DNA of 64,000 bases from Kitasatospora viridis (GCF_007829815.1 NZ_VIWT01000001.1:992001-1056000); one strand, 5' to 3'. Shown: positions 7,741 to 17,070, numbered from the stretch's first letter. The notes: generated by a model from the sequence alone, not told the origin. Numbers and translations: made by a program.

Positions 7741-9386
7741 GGCCGAGCGCACTGGCGCTCCTCACTGGTCGGCACGGTCAGGGCGGCTCGGCGGATCTTC
7801 CCGGACGGGGTCCGGGGCAGCCGGTCGACGAACTCGACGGAGCGCACGGCCAGTTCGCCGCTGACGCGGGCCGCCACGTGGGCGAGCAGCTCCTGCGCGC
7901 CGGTGTCGCACCCCGGCCGGACCTCCACCACGCCGTGCGGCACCTGCCCGAGTCGCGGGTGCGGCACGGGCACGACGGCGGCGTCCCGGACCGCGGGGTG
8001 CGTGCGAAGCACGGCCTCCAACTCGTAAGGGGAGACCAGGTGGCCGCCGGTCTTGAAGACGTCGTCGGCCCGGCCGAGGACCCGCAGGTAGCCGTCCGCG
8101 TCGGCCTCGCCGATGTCGCCGGTGCGGTAGCGGCGGGAGCCTCCCGCGGTCCGGACCAGCACCTCGCGGCCGTCGTAACCGGCCAGCATCCCGGCCGGGT
8201 CACCGGCCAGGTCGACCTCGATGTGGCCGTCGGTGACCCGCAGGTCCCAGCCCGGCAGCGGCTTGCCCAACCAGCCGGGCCTGTGGACCATGCCGGGCGT
8301 GGTGCCCGCGAGGGCGGTGGTCTCGGTCTGGCCGTAGCCCTCACGGACCGTCACCCCCCAGGCGGCCTCGACGGCGGCCGCGACCGGCGCGGGCAGCGGC
8401 TCACCGGCGGTGGTGGCCTCGCGCAGCTTCGGCGCGGCCGTCCCCAAGTGGCCCACCAGGGCGGCCCACACGGACGGCGGGGCGCACAGCGTGCTGATGT
8501 TCCGCCGCTCCAGGACGCCGCCGAGCGCCTCGGGCGCGGCCTGCGCGTCGGACAGCGCGACCACCGTCGCCTCGGCGGTGAAGGGGACGAACAGGCTGGA
8601 CCAGGAGTGCTTGGCCCACCCGGGCGCGGAGACGTTGACGTGCCGGTCGCCGGGGAGCAGGCCGTTGAAGTACAGCGACGACAGGTGGCCGATCGGGTAC
8701 GACGCGTGCGTGTGGACGACGAGCTTGGGCGCCGAGGTGGTGCCCGAGGTGAAGTAGGCCATCGCGGGATCGGTGCTCCGGGTCGCCGCGGTGGGCAGGT
8801 AGCGCCGGTCGGCGGTGCGGGAGTCGGCGTACGCCGCCCAGCCGGGCACCGGCGCACCGACCACGACCCGGGTCGCGAGCGGGAGCCCGGCGAAGAGCGG
8901 CGTCAGCTCGCTGCGGCAGACCACGTGCCGCACCCTTCCCCGCGCCACGCGGTCGGCCGCCTCGCTCGCGGTCAGCGAGGTGTAGACCGGGATGACCACC
9001 GCGCCGGTCTTCAGACCGGCGAGGAGCGTCGTCCACAGCTCGGTCTGCTGGCCGAGGCAGACCAGCACCCGTTCGCCCCGGGCCACGCCCGAGGCGGTGA
9101 GCCAGTTGGCCACCTGGTCGGACTCCTCGGCGAGACGGCGGTACGAGACGGCGTCGACGCCGCCGTCCGGGGTGCTCACCTCCAGCGCGGTCCGGTCGTT
9201 CGCCTCGGCGACGACGTCGAACCATTCGAGCGCCCAGTTGAACTCGGCCGGACGCGGCCAGGCGAAGGCCGCGCGGGCCGCGGCCAGGTCGGTGCGCAGG
9301 TCCAGCAGCACCTGCCGCTGCACGGCGAAGGCGGCGTGCGCGGCGGTGCGGCGCAGCCGGTGGTGTGCGCCGTTTCCGGCGGTCAT
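7737..9386 (-). CDS. AMP-forming acyl-CoA ligase-like enzyme (ACSM type)
   Basis: A 549-aa ANL-superfamily adenylating enzyme. The motifs are in order: phosphate loop YFTSGTTSAPKLVVHTH, the ACSM-like SAPGWAKHSWSSLFVPF, YGQTETT, the hinge region YRTGDIGEADADGYLRVLGR, and the catalytic-lysine motif PRTPSGKIRR near the end. The family turns a carboxylic acid into an acyl-adenylate and then usually a CoA thioester. In N-N pathways such as cremeomycin and triacsin, relatives of this fold use ATP to activate nitrite or join amines, so a diazotase-like or amide-forming role is also possible. The start ATG overlaps the upstream stop (ATGA), and its own stop overlaps the transporter start. There is no carrier-protein gene in the cluster. 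Confidence 0.85.
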   Translation of the reverse strand: MTAGNGAHHRLRRTAAHAAFAVQRQVLLDLRTDLAAARAAFAWPRPAEFNWALEWFDVVAEANDRTALEVSTPDGGVDAVSYRRLAEESDQVANWLTASGVARGERVLVCLGQQTELWTTLLAGLKTGAVVIPVYTSLTASEAADRVARGRVRHVVCRSELTPLFAGLPLATRVVVGAPVPGWAAYADSRTADRRYLPTAATRSTDPAMAYFTSGTTSAPKLVVHTHASYPIGHLSSLYFNGLLPGDRHVNVSAPGWAKHSWSSLFVPFTAEATVVALSDAQAAPEALGGVLERRNISTLCAPPSVWAALVGHLGTAAPKLREATTAGEPLPAPVAAAVEAAWGVTVREGYGQTETTALAGTTPGMVHRPGWLGKPLPGWDLRVTDGHIEVDLAGDPAGMLAGYDGREVLVRTAGGSRRYRTGDIGEADADGYLRVLGRADDVFKTGGHLVSPYELEAVLRTHPAVRDAAVVPVPHPRLGQVPHGVVEVRPGCDTGAQELLAHVAARVSGELAVRSVEFVDRLPRTPSGKIRRAALTVPTSEERQCARP

Positions 9387-12300
9387 CGTGCTCCTTGCAG
9401 AAGAAGGAGGGCGCCGGCGACCCGGGGACGGGAAGCACCGGCGTCCGGGGCGGTGGCTGCCGGCCCGGTGAGGGCGTCGGCGGCGATGGCGTCGGCGTCC
9501 TTGGTGAACTCGGTCCACGGCCCGGGGCGGGTGGAGCCGACCTGCATGAACCAGCGCTGGCCCTCGGTGGGGATGCCCAGCACGTACAGGCCGGTGTCCG
9601 GCGTCCCGTCCGCCCCCACCGGGTGGTGGGTGGCGGCCGTGACCCGGATGCCCCCGGTGCGCAGGGGCCGCCGGCCGTGGGTGTTGGCCCACTCCGTCAC
9701 CACCCCGCCGCTCGCCAGCTGCCGGCTGAGCGGTGCGCGGTCCCTGGCCAGGTCGGCTTCGGGCACCCGGGCGTCGATCAGCAGGTCACAGTGGCGCAGC
9801 GACTCCGACACCTGGTCCGAGGCGATGGTGAAGGAGCCGGTCGCCGGGTCGGTGTCGAACCGCGCGGCGGGTCCGACGACGTCCAGGACGCCCGCCTCGA
9901 TGAGCGCCCGCGTCTGCCGCAGGCGCACGATCGGCGGGCCCGCGGCGAGGAACGAGCTCATCGGCACGAACCGGGTGAGGAACTCCTCGTGCGAGGCCGC
10001 GGTCAGTCCACCGTGGTCCACCGCCCGCCGGATGGTGCCCCGGACATCCCGCAGCACGTCCAGCGCGGCCTTCAACGGGCCTGAGTGGTTGCCGAGTTCG
10101 GCCTGGGCCACGTCGTCCTCCAGCAGCTTCACCAGCGCCGGGGTGAACTCCTCGGGACCGGCGAAGCGCCGGCCCGCGAAGGGGCGGGCCAGCGCGGCGA
10201 CGTCCAGCGCGGGCGGGTGCGCGCCCAGCCGCTGCGCCTCGGCGCGGGCGAGCTCCGCCGCCGGTGCGCCCGTGCGCTCGACCTGCCGGACGACCCGGTC
10301 GGTGAAGGCGCGTTCCGCCGCGGTGCCGCAGAGCAGGCGGACCGCGGTGGCGTGGTAGACCAGCTGCATCTCGGCGTCCAGCCAGGGCCAGACCTCGGAC
10401 CTGAAGTCCAGCGGGCCCGACTCGCGCAGCGCGGCGATCCGGGGCGCGGTGAACAGGCGTGCGGTGTAACGCCATTGGGGGCTCTTCTGATTGCGGCCCC
10501 GGGCCGGCATCGGCACACCCGACCGCGATCCGGCGATCAGCCGGGGCTCCCGCCCCGACGGCAGGTACGTCAGGCTGCCCCGCCCGTCCTCCTCGAAGCG
10601 GCCGCCCCGACCGGTGGTCAGCGCCGCCGCGACGTCGTAGAAGGAGAGGCCCATGCCCAGCACGGCGACGCTGCGGTCGGGAGCGATCCCGGCCAGCGGC
10701 ATGTCGGCCGCGCTGTCGCCCCGCACGTAGCGGGTCCACGGCCGGCCGGTCGCGAAGGCGTCGAGGGCGGCCTGGTGCCCGGACAGCTCCGGCACGGGGT
10801 GGCCGGTGCTGAGCACCACCCGGTCGGCGGTCAGCCGCCGGCCGTCGTCGAACACCAACTCGTAGCAGTCGCCGAGCCGTTCGATGGACACCACCTCACC
10901 GACGACGCGCTGCAGCTGCGCGGCCGGGGGCAGCGAGGACTCGATCGCGTCCAGGAAGGACTGGAGGTACCGGCCGTAGAGCGCGCGGGAGGCGTAGCCG
11001 CCCGGGCCGGGGTAGTCGGGCTCCTCCTCGGCCCACCACTCGGCCAGGGTCGGGCCGGCGCCCGCCCGGGCCCGGCCGCCCTGCGCGGGGCCGGAGTACA
11101 TCGTCACCTCGCCGCAGGCGGTGTTCATCAGGAAGCACTCGTCCTGCGTGGTGCGCCACACCCGCCCGGAACCCACCTGGACCTTGTCGACGAGGCTGAT
11201 CGACACCTCCTGCCGGGGCGGGTGCTGGGCGAGCCGGGCGGCCAGCCGTTCGGCCACCGCGAGCCCGCGGGGACCGGAGCCGACGATGGCGATCCGGTAC
11301 GGCCGGGGAGCGTCCGGCCCGGGGGAACGGAGCAGGGCCCCGAGGGCGGCGTTGTCGTACCGGTCGGCGGTGCGGTTCAGCAGGTTCAGCAACTCGGCGG
11401 AGGTCACCGGTGCCGCCTGCGCGGCGGACCGGCCGAGCGGCAGCGCTCCGGTGCGGCCCCAGACCAGCCGCCCGTCCTCCCGGATCGTGCCCTGGGCGGC
11501 GCCGGCGTTGTCGCGGTGGAGGCAGAACGGGACGTCGAGCAGGCCGGCGGCGAACGCCCTGCGCAGGGCGGTGCCGACGTCCGGGGAGAGCTCCAGCACC
11601 GCCTCGATCAGCGACCGCGCCTCCCCGTGGACCGCGGTGTGGTCGACCTGGTGGGCCCAGGGCAGGCGGCACCGCTCGCCGTGCGCCGCCGCCGCGGCGC
11701 CGGCCGCCCGCTCCAGGGCCGCGACGTTCTCCGCCACGGTGGGGATGCGGTGGGCCTCGGCGGCGGTCTTGACGATCAGCCGGTGGGCGCCGCCGCGCAC
11801 CGCGATCCGCGCCGAGTCCTCCAGCAGCAGGCGTGCGCCGCCCTCGGTGCGCGGGTGGACGCCCATGTAGGTGTAGAGCACCAGGTGCCGGTCCACGGCC
11901 GGCGGCAGGTGGTCAGCGGCCAGGTCGCGCAGGGCCGCCAGGGCCTCGATGTCCTGGACGGCGTTGGTCTGCTGGGCGTACGACAGCGAGATCGAGGTGA
12001 GCCCGTTCTGCACGAAGAACATGGCTTCGAGCAGGCTCAGGGCGATCAGCAGCGAGGGCGGGCAGAGCTGGCCGAGCATGCAGCCGCCGAAGGTCTCCAG
12101 ATGGGCCCGGGCGCCCAGCGCCGCCGCGCCGGCCACCAGTTCCCGGGACGCGTCCGCCCAGGCCGGGACCGACTCGGTGAGGGGAAGCCGCGAGTACGGC
12201 AGGCAGTAGGAGACGGGGCCGCCCTCGGAGGCGGCCAGTCCGGCGCCGATCATCGCGCGGAAGACGTGGCCGGGCCTGGCCGAGCCGTGCCGCACCTGCA

Positions 12301-12640
12301 CCGGGACGGAGCCGGCGGCGGCGGCCACCCGAGCGGTGAGCGGGGCGGGCAGGTTGACGATGGGGAAGCCGTTGAGGGGCTCGCCCGCGCTGAGGGCCGC
12401 CTGCGCACCCGCGATGTCCTCGACCCGGGTGTAGGAGTCGATGGTCATGGTGGCGAGGGTGCGGGCCCGGGCGGCGGCGACGGCCCCCAGTCCGGCGGCC
12501 ATGGCCTCGGGGTGGGACATGCCCATCCGCGGCTGCACGACGAGCTCCCCGGCGCGGGCCGCCCGCATCACGTAGTCGTGCAGGTCGGGGTGGCCGGCCG
12601 GGGCCGCCGGCCGGTGGGTCCGGGTGCCGGGGCGGTTCAT
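9383..12640 (-). CDS. Fusion: glutamate mutase E subunit + FAD monooxygenase-like protein
   Basis: One 1085-aa frame contains two complete enzymes. Residues 1 to about 435 are the catalytic (E) subunit of B12-dependent glutamate/methylaspartate mutase (VVQPRMGMSHPEAM, QVRHGSARPGHVFRAMIGAG, SEGGPVSYCLPYSR), which rearranges L-glutamate to L-threo-3-methylaspartate. From residue 447 (YRIAIVGSGPRGLAVAERLA) to the end is an FAD/NAD(P)-binding protein with a dinucleotide fold, the conserved GDSAADMPL and a second Rossmann motif VLGMGLSFYDV. It is a clear paralogue of the separate protein at 14519-16453. Relatives of this flavoprotein family, as I recall, include amino-acid N-oxygenases such as CreE and FzmM that act on aspartate. 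The ATG at 12640 overlaps the stop of the small mutase subunit (ATGA). The sequence crosses the domain junction with no stop or frame change, so the fusion looks genuine. Confidence 0.88.
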   Translation of the reverse strand: MNRPGTRTHRPAAPAGHPDLHDYVMRAARAGELVVQPRMGMSHPEAMAAGLGAVAAARARTLATMTIDSYTRVEDIAGAQAALSAGEPLNGFPIVNLPAPLTARVAAAAGSVPVQVRHGSARPGHVFRAMIGAGLAASEGGPVSYCLPYSRLPLTESVPAWADASRELVAGAAALGARAHLETFGGCMLGQLCPPSLLIALSLLEAMFFVQNGLTSISLSYAQQTNAVQDIEALAALRDLAADHLPPAVDRHLVLYTYMGVHPRTEGGARLLLEDSARIAVRGGAHRLIVKTAAEAHRIPTVAENVAALERAAGAAAAAHGERCRLPWAHQVDHTAVHGEARSLIEAVLELSPDVGTALRRAFAAGLLDVPFCLHRDNAGAAQGTIREDGRLVWGRTGALPLGRSAAQAAPVTSAELLNLLNRTADRYDNAALGALLRSPGPDAPRPYRIAIVGSGPRGLAVAERLAARLAQHPPRQEVSISLVDKVQVGSGRVWRTTQDECFLMNTACGEVTMYSGPAQGGRARAGAGPTLAEWWAEEEPDYPGPGGYASRALYGRYLQSFLDAIESSLPPAAQLQRVVGEVVSIERLGDCYELVFDDGRRLTADRVVLSTGHPVPELSGHQAALDAFATGRPWTRYVRGDSAADMPLAGIAPDRSVAVLGMGLSFYDVAAALTTGRGGRFEEDGRGSLTYLPSGREPRLIAGSRSGVPMPARGRNQKSPQWRYTARLFTAPRIAALRESGPLDFRSEVWPWLDAEMQLVYHATAVRLLCGTAAERAFTDRVVRQVERTGAPAAELARAEAQRLGAHPPALDVAALARPFAGRRFAGPEEFTPALVKLLEDDVAQAELGNHSGPLKAALDVLRDVRGTIRRAVDHGGLTAASHEEFLTRFVPMSSFLAAGPPIVRLRQTRALIEAGVLDVVGPAARFDTDPATGSFTIASDQVSESLRHCDLLIDARVPEADLARDRAPLSRQLASGGVVTEWANTHGRRPLRTGGIRVTAATHHPVGADGTPDTGLYVLGIPTEGQRWFMQVGSTRPGPWTEFTKDADAIAADALTGPAATAPDAGASRPRVAGALLLLQGAR

Positions 12641-13107
12641 GCGGCCACCCCGGCGGGGGCCGCCCGGTCCAGCGCGAGGCGGAGCGCGCGGGCGGGCTCG
12701 GCGACCTCGCCGAGCACCGCGTCGAAACCGGCGGCGCTCAACTCCGCCGCCAGTTCGGCGTTCCCGGTGCCGTGGATGCCGAGCTTGCCGCCGATGACCG
12801 CCAGGACCCCGGCGACCCCGGGGTCCCGGTCCGCGCGCAGCGCGCGGACCAGGCGTGCGCCGTCCAGGTGCCCGTGCCCGTTCACGGAGGAGATCACCAC
12901 CGCGAACGGCCTGATCTCGCGGACCGCTTCGATGACCTCGGAATCGGGCACGCACGGCCCGAGGTTGGTCACCTGGTACCCGCTCTCCTCAAGCAGCAGC
13001 TGGAGGAAGACGAGGTTCCAGGTGTGCGAGTCCGACGACACGGTCGACAGGACGATGCGTCTCCTGGGTGTCGCTAAGCCGGCCAAGGCAGTGCTCCGTT
13101 TCGTCAT
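12637..13107 (-). CDS. glmS: Glutamate mutase small (B12-binding) subunit
   Basis: A 156-aa cobalamin-binding protein, the S component of glutamate mutase. It has the B12-binding signature as SDSHTWN (in place of the textbook DxHxxG, with Asn in the final position), followed by SSVNGHG and GGKLGIHG, the loops that hold the nucleotide tail. With the E subunit encoded next (overlapping by ATGA) it would form the active mutase converting glutamate to 3-methylaspartate. The upstream MFS stop overlaps its ATG by one base. The gene symbol follows the function of the family, and homology to other small B12 proteins cannot be excluded without a search, but the pairing with an E subunit makes the assignment firm. 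Confidence 0.87.
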   Translation of the reverse strand: MTKRSTALAGLATPRRRIVLSTVSSDSHTWNLVFLQLLLEESGYQVTNLGPCVPDSEVIEAVREIRPFAVVISSVNGHGHLDGARLVRALRADRDPGVAGVLAVIGGKLGIHGTGNAELAAELSAAGFDAVLGEVAEPARALRLALDRAAPAGVAA

Positions 13108-14522
13108 CAGGACTGCTGGGGTGGTGGGATGAGGCGCAGGGCGGCGGTCAGCGCCAGGAGGCAGCCGGCGACTCCGACGGCCATGGCCGCGGTCGTCCCG
13201 GTCGCCAGGTGGCCCGAGACGATGGCACCGAGGAGGGCGACACCGACGACACCGCCGGTCTGCCGGGCGGTGTTGAGGGCGCTGGAGCCCATGTGCCGGT
13301 GCTCGTCAGGGGCGAAGGACATGACCGCGAGCGTCTGCGCCGGGGCCGACAGGCCCATGCCGAGGGAGAACAGCACGAACCCGATGGCGACCAGCCAGTA
13401 GGGGGCGCTGGCCGGGGAGATGCCGAGGACCGCCAGGCCCAGGCCGGAGGTGCTCATGCCGTAGGCCAGGCAGCGCCGGGCCCCGAAGGCGTTCATGGCG
13501 CGTGCGCTGACCAGCGTCGAGGCCGCGGTGGCGGCGAGCGTCAGCGGCAGGAAGGCCACGCCGGTCCGGAACGCGGAGTAGTGCCGCAGGTCCTGGAAGT
13601 CGAAGGTGAAGACGATCAGCATCCCGTAGAGCGTGAGGTTGTAGACCGCGCCGCAGAACAGCCCGGCCTGCACCGGCCGGGCCGCCAGGATGGACGGCGG
13701 CAGCAGCACCTCGCGTCCGCGGCGCGCCCCCAGGTGCTGGGCGAGGACGAAGACGACGAGCACCACCGTGCCGCCGGCCAGCGGGCCGAACACGGTGGGC
13801 GAGGACCAGCTGTGCAGGCTCGACGTGACGCACCCCCACACCAAGCCGGTGAGGGCGGTGACGGCGAGGAGCTGGCTCCACAGGTCGAACGAGACCGACT
13901 GCCGCGGCGAGTCCTCGACGTGGTGGACGATCAGCCACGCCGCGACGGCGGCGATCGGCAGGTTGATCAGGAAGATGCTGCGCCAGCCGAGGCTCTCCAC
14001 CAGCAGGCCGCCGAGGAGCGGCCCGGCGGCGAAGCCGACGCTGCCCATACTGACCCAGGCCGCCACCGCCTTGGTCCGGGCGACCGTCTCGGTGTAGGTG
14101 CGGGTGATCAGGGTGAGCGGGGCGGGGGCGATCAGGGCGGCGCCCAGCCCCTGGACCGCGCGGGCCGCGATGAGCAGGGTGGCGTCGGGCGCCGCGCTGC
14201 ACAGGATCGAGCCCAGGCTGAAGACGGCGAGCCCGAGCAGGTAGCCGGACCGGGCGCCGATCCGGTCCCCGAGCCGCCCGGCGGAGAGCAGCAGCGAGGC
14301 CAGCACCAGGGCGTAGGCGTCGACGACCCACAGCCCGGTGGCCGCGTCGGCGTGGAGTTCGAGCCGGATCGTCGGCACCGCCACGTTGACGACGCTCGCC
14401 TCCGTGATGATCAGACCGGTGCCCAGGCACATCCCGGCGAGGCCGAGGCCGCGCCGCCGGGCGGGCCGGGGTGCCGCGGTGCCGGTCCCGCTCGGCGTGC
14501 CGGTGGGAAGCGTCGCCTTCAT
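13107..14522 (-). CDS. MFS transporter, DHA2 (14-TM) type
   Basis: A 471-aa membrane protein with the hallmarks of the EmrB/QacA drug-proton antiporter group: a first helix LGLAGMCLGTGLIITEASVV, the RLGDRIGARSGYLLGL loop after helix 2, GLGAALIAPAPLTLI, and around 14 hydrophobic stretches. It is embedded in the operon, with its ATG overlapping the stop of the upstream flavoprotein gene (ATGA) and its stop overlapping glmS. It is likely to export the end product or a toxic N-N intermediate. The substrate cannot be read from sequence. Confidence 0.85.
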   Translation of the reverse strand: MKATLPTGTPSGTGTAAPRPARRRGLGLAGMCLGTGLIITEASVVNVAVPTIRLELHADAATGLWVVDAYALVLASLLLSAGRLGDRIGARSGYLLGLAVFSLGSILCSAAPDATLLIAARAVQGLGAALIAPAPLTLITRTYTETVARTKAVAAWVSMGSVGFAAGPLLGGLLVESLGWRSIFLINLPIAAVAAWLIVHHVEDSPRQSVSFDLWSQLLAVTALTGLVWGCVTSSLHSWSSPTVFGPLAGGTVVLVVFVLAQHLGARRGREVLLPPSILAARPVQAGLFCGAVYNLTLYGMLIVFTFDFQDLRHYSAFRTGVAFLPLTLAATAASTLVSARAMNAFGARRCLAYGMSTSGLGLAVLGISPASAPYWLVAIGFVLFSLGMGLSAPAQTLAVMSFAPDEHRHMGSSALNTARQTGGVVGVALLGAIVSGHLATGTTAAMAVGVAGCLLALTAALRLIPPPQQS

Positions 14523-16453
14523 GCCCCCACCTCCACGGCGGCGAGCAGCTCCGTCGCGCCGGCGAGCAGGTCGCCCGCGATGGCGTCGGCGTCGGCGAGG
14601 TACTCGCCCCAGGGGCCGGGGCGGCTGCTGCCGACCTGGGTGAGCCAGCGGACGTGCTCGGTGGGGATCCCCAGCGCGTAGAGCGACGGCACCGGCCGCC
14701 CCGGCCCGTCGACGGGGTGGAACGGCGACGGGGTGACGGTCAGGCCGCCGGTCTCGAACCGCTCCGCCCCGTCGGCGTTGACGTGGTCGGTGACGACCGC
14801 CTCCCGCCGCAGCTGGCGGATGAGCGGGGAGGTGTCCCGGCGGATGTCCGGGGCAGGGATCCGCGCGTCGACCAGCGCGTCCATCGGCACGGGCGGCTCT
14901 GCGACCCGGGGCGAGCCAGCGGTGAACCGGCCCAGGCCCTCGTCCGCCGCGAACCGCGCTTCAGGGCCTATGAGTTGGAGGACCCCGGCGTCCATCAGCG
15001 CCAGCAGCTGGCGCGCCCGGGCGATCGGCGGTCCGGCGAACAGGTGGTGGCCGATCGGGGCGAACGAGCCGAGGAAGTCCTCCCGGTGGGAGCGGGGCGT
15101 CAGCCCGGAGAAGTCCACGGCGGCCCGGATCGATCCCCGCACGTCGCGCAGCGCCTCGATCGCCGCCTTGAGCGGGTTGCGGACGTTGCCCTGCTCCGCG
15201 TCGGCGATGTCGCGGCGGAGCAGCTCGGTGACCGCCCGCTGGTAGTCGGCCCGGTCCGGGAACTCCCGCCCGGTGAACGGCTTGGCCAGCCCGCGCAGGT
15301 CGAGCGGGGCCGGGTCGGCGCACCCGAACCCGGCCGCCTGCCGGGCCACCACGCGCTCGGGAGCGTCCCCGGTGCCAGCGGTCGGCGCGAGGGCGTGCAC
15401 CGCCCGCACGGCCCGCTCCGTGAAGAGCCCGGCAGCCTGCGGCCCCGTACGCTCCCGGATCTCGGTGGCGTAGTAGACCAGGGTGAGTTCGGCCGACAGC
15501 CAGGGCAGCACCTGGCGCGCGAAGTCGAGCCGGCCGTGGGCCCGTAACCGCTCGACCCGCTCCCGGGTGAAGATCCTGGCCCGGTGGCTGTGGCCGGTGG
15601 GCCGCTCGTCCCGCGGCCGGGGCGGCAGCGTGGCACCGCTGCGCGAGCCCGCCACCAGCCGGGGCTCGCGGCCGCTCGGCAGGTAGCGTAGTGACGCACC
15701 GTCAGGGCCGGTGACGAAGCGGCCGCCGCGCCCCTCGGTCAGCAGGCTCACGACGTCGAAGAAGGTCAGCCCGAGGCCGATGACGCCCACGGTGCTGCCG
15801 GCGGCCAGGTCGTCGAGCGGCATGTCGGCCGCCGAGTCGCCGCGCACGTAGGCGAGGCCCCGGCCGGTCGCGGCGAAGGCCGCGAACTCCCGGTCGGCCG
15901 CGGTGGGTTCGAGCTCGGGGTGGCCGGTGCTGAGCACCACCCGGTCGGCTTCGAGGGTGCGGCCGCCGGCCAGCGACAGCAGCCACCCGGAGCCGGGGTC
16001 CGGGCGGTCCATCCGCAGCACGGTGTCGCGCACCCGGTGCAGGCGGGCGCCGGCCGGCAGGTCGTCCTCGATGGCGTCGAGGACGAACCGCAGGTAGCGC
16101 CCGAAGACCGCGCGGGGCGGGTAGCTCCCGGGCTGCGCCGAGGCGTTGCCGGGCTCCTGCACCGCCCACCACTCGAAGAGTGAGGGGCCGGCGCCGGGCC
16201 GGGCCGGGCCGTCGTCGCGCGGGCCGGAGAACATGGTGACGTCGGCGGCCATGGAGTTCATCAGCAACTGCTCGGGCTGGGCGGGCCGCCAGATCCGGCC
16301 GCAGCCGGGCTCCGCGCTGTCGATGGCGTACAGCTCGACGGCCCGCCCGGCCCGCCGGCCGGCGAGCCGGGCGGCGACGCGTTCGAGCACGGCCAGGCCC
16401 CGCGGGCCGGTGCCCACCACGGCCACCCGATACGGGGATTGATGGTCCGTCAT
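14519..16453 (-). CDS. FAD/NAD(P)-binding monooxygenase-like protein
   Basis: A 644-aa flavoprotein paralogous to the C-terminal half of the mutase fusion. It has an FAD fold YRVAVVGTGPRGLAVLERVA at residues 8-27, then LLMNSMAADVTMFSGP, the shared GDSAADMPL, a second nucleotide-binding fold VGVIGLGLTFFDV, YLPSGREPRLVAGSRSG, and a C-terminal GIPTEHVRWLTQVGSSRPGP that also occurs in the fused paralogue. The family is annotated as FAD/NAD(P)-binding proteins. Characterised relatives that I recall (CreE, FzmM) N-oxidise aspartate. Here the likely role is N-hydroxylation or further oxidation of an amino acid before N-N coupling. It is ATGA-coupled to the GNAT gene upstream. Which amino acid it oxidises, and how far, is unknown. 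Confidence 0.8.
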   Translation of the reverse strand: MTDHQSPYRVAVVGTGPRGLAVLERVAARLAGRRAGRAVELYAIDSAEPGCGRIWRPAQPEQLLMNSMAADVTMFSGPRDDGPARPGAGPSLFEWWAVQEPGNASAQPGSYPPRAVFGRYLRFVLDAIEDDLPAGARLHRVRDTVLRMDRPDPGSGWLLSLAGGRTLEADRVVLSTGHPELEPTAADREFAAFAATGRGLAYVRGDSAADMPLDDLAAGSTVGVIGLGLTFFDVVSLLTEGRGGRFVTGPDGASLRYLPSGREPRLVAGSRSGATLPPRPRDERPTGHSHRARIFTRERVERLRAHGRLDFARQVLPWLSAELTLVYYATEIRERTGPQAAGLFTERAVRAVHALAPTAGTGDAPERVVARQAAGFGCADPAPLDLRGLAKPFTGREFPDRADYQRAVTELLRRDIADAEQGNVRNPLKAAIEALRDVRGSIRAAVDFSGLTPRSHREDFLGSFAPIGHHLFAGPPIARARQLLALMDAGVLQLIGPEARFAADEGLGRFTAGSPRVAEPPVPMDALVDARIPAPDIRRDTSPLIRQLRREAVVTDHVNADGAERFETGGLTVTPSPFHPVDGPGRPVPSLYALGIPTEHVRWLTQVGSSRPGPWGEYLADADAIAGDLLAGATELLAAVEVGA

Positions 16454-17070
16454 GACCGGAGGGTCCGGTCGCCGCCGGCGGCGCGGGCGCGCTCGCGCAC
16501 GGTCTGCGCGAGCCGCTCGGCGACCTGCGGCCACTCCTCGTCGATGACGGAGAAGACCACGGTGTTCCGCCAGGAGCCGTCCCGCCGCCGGGCGTGCTTG
16601 CGCAGCACCCCCTCGCGCTGGGCGCCGGTCCGCAAGACGGCGCGCTGCGAGCGCGAGTTGAGGTCGTCCACGTACAGCTGGACCCGCACCGCACCGAGCG
16701 TGTCGAAGGCGTGCCGGAACAGCAGCAGCTTCGCCTCGGCGTTGATCGGCCCGCCCTGGACGGCCTCCGAGAGCCAGGTGTAACCGATGGTCAGCTGGCG
16801 CCTGACCTCGTCCACCTGGTAGATCGAGGTGGTGCCCACCGCGGTGCCGGTGGCCCGGTCGATCTGCAGGAGCACGTTGCGGCCGGGGCTGCGCACCGCC
16901 GCCGCAACGTTCTCGGGGGACGGCGGCTCCGACTCCGGACCGTAGGGGAAGTACTCCAGGATCCCGAGGCCGTCGTGGGCCTTGGCGAGTGCCTGCCAGT
17001 CGTCTTCCGCGAGCGGGCGCAGCATGACGAACTCGCCTTGCAGGGTGGGGATCTCTTGCCAACGGCTCAT
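16450..17070 (-). CDS. GNAT N-acetyltransferase (RimJ/RimL-like)
   Basis: A 206-aa acetyl-CoA dependent acyltransferase of the Acetyltransf_3 type. It begins LQGEFVMLRPLAEDDWQAL, carries the central strand-turn TAVGTTSIYQVDE and IGYTWLSEAVQGGPINAEAK, and the C-terminal YVDDLNSRSQRAVLRTGAQR that is typical of RimJ/RimL relatives. Such enzymes acetylate amines. In this setting it could protect an amino or hydrazino group during assembly or provide self-resistance. Both ends overlap neighbouring flavoprotein genes as ATGA, so its expression is locked to them. A housekeeping ribosomal-protein role is unlikely from the context. Confidence 0.85.
   Translation of the reverse strand: MSRWQEIPTLQGEFVMLRPLAEDDWQALAKAHDGLGILEYFPYGPESEPPSPENVAAAVRSPGRNVLLQIDRATGTAVGTTSIYQVDEVRRQLTIGYTWLSEAVQGGPINAEAKLLLFRHAFDTLGAVRVQLYVDDLNSRSQRAVLRTGAQREGVLRKHARRRDGSWRNTVVFSVIDEEWPQVAERLAQTVRERARAAGGDRTLRS

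Noticed and set aside
10085..13132. A 1015-aa plus-strand frame opposite the glutamate mutase fusion
   Set aside because: It is a GC-bias shadow, with repetitive Gly/Arg/His composition and no motifs; the minus strand carries intact mutase and flavoprotein signatures.
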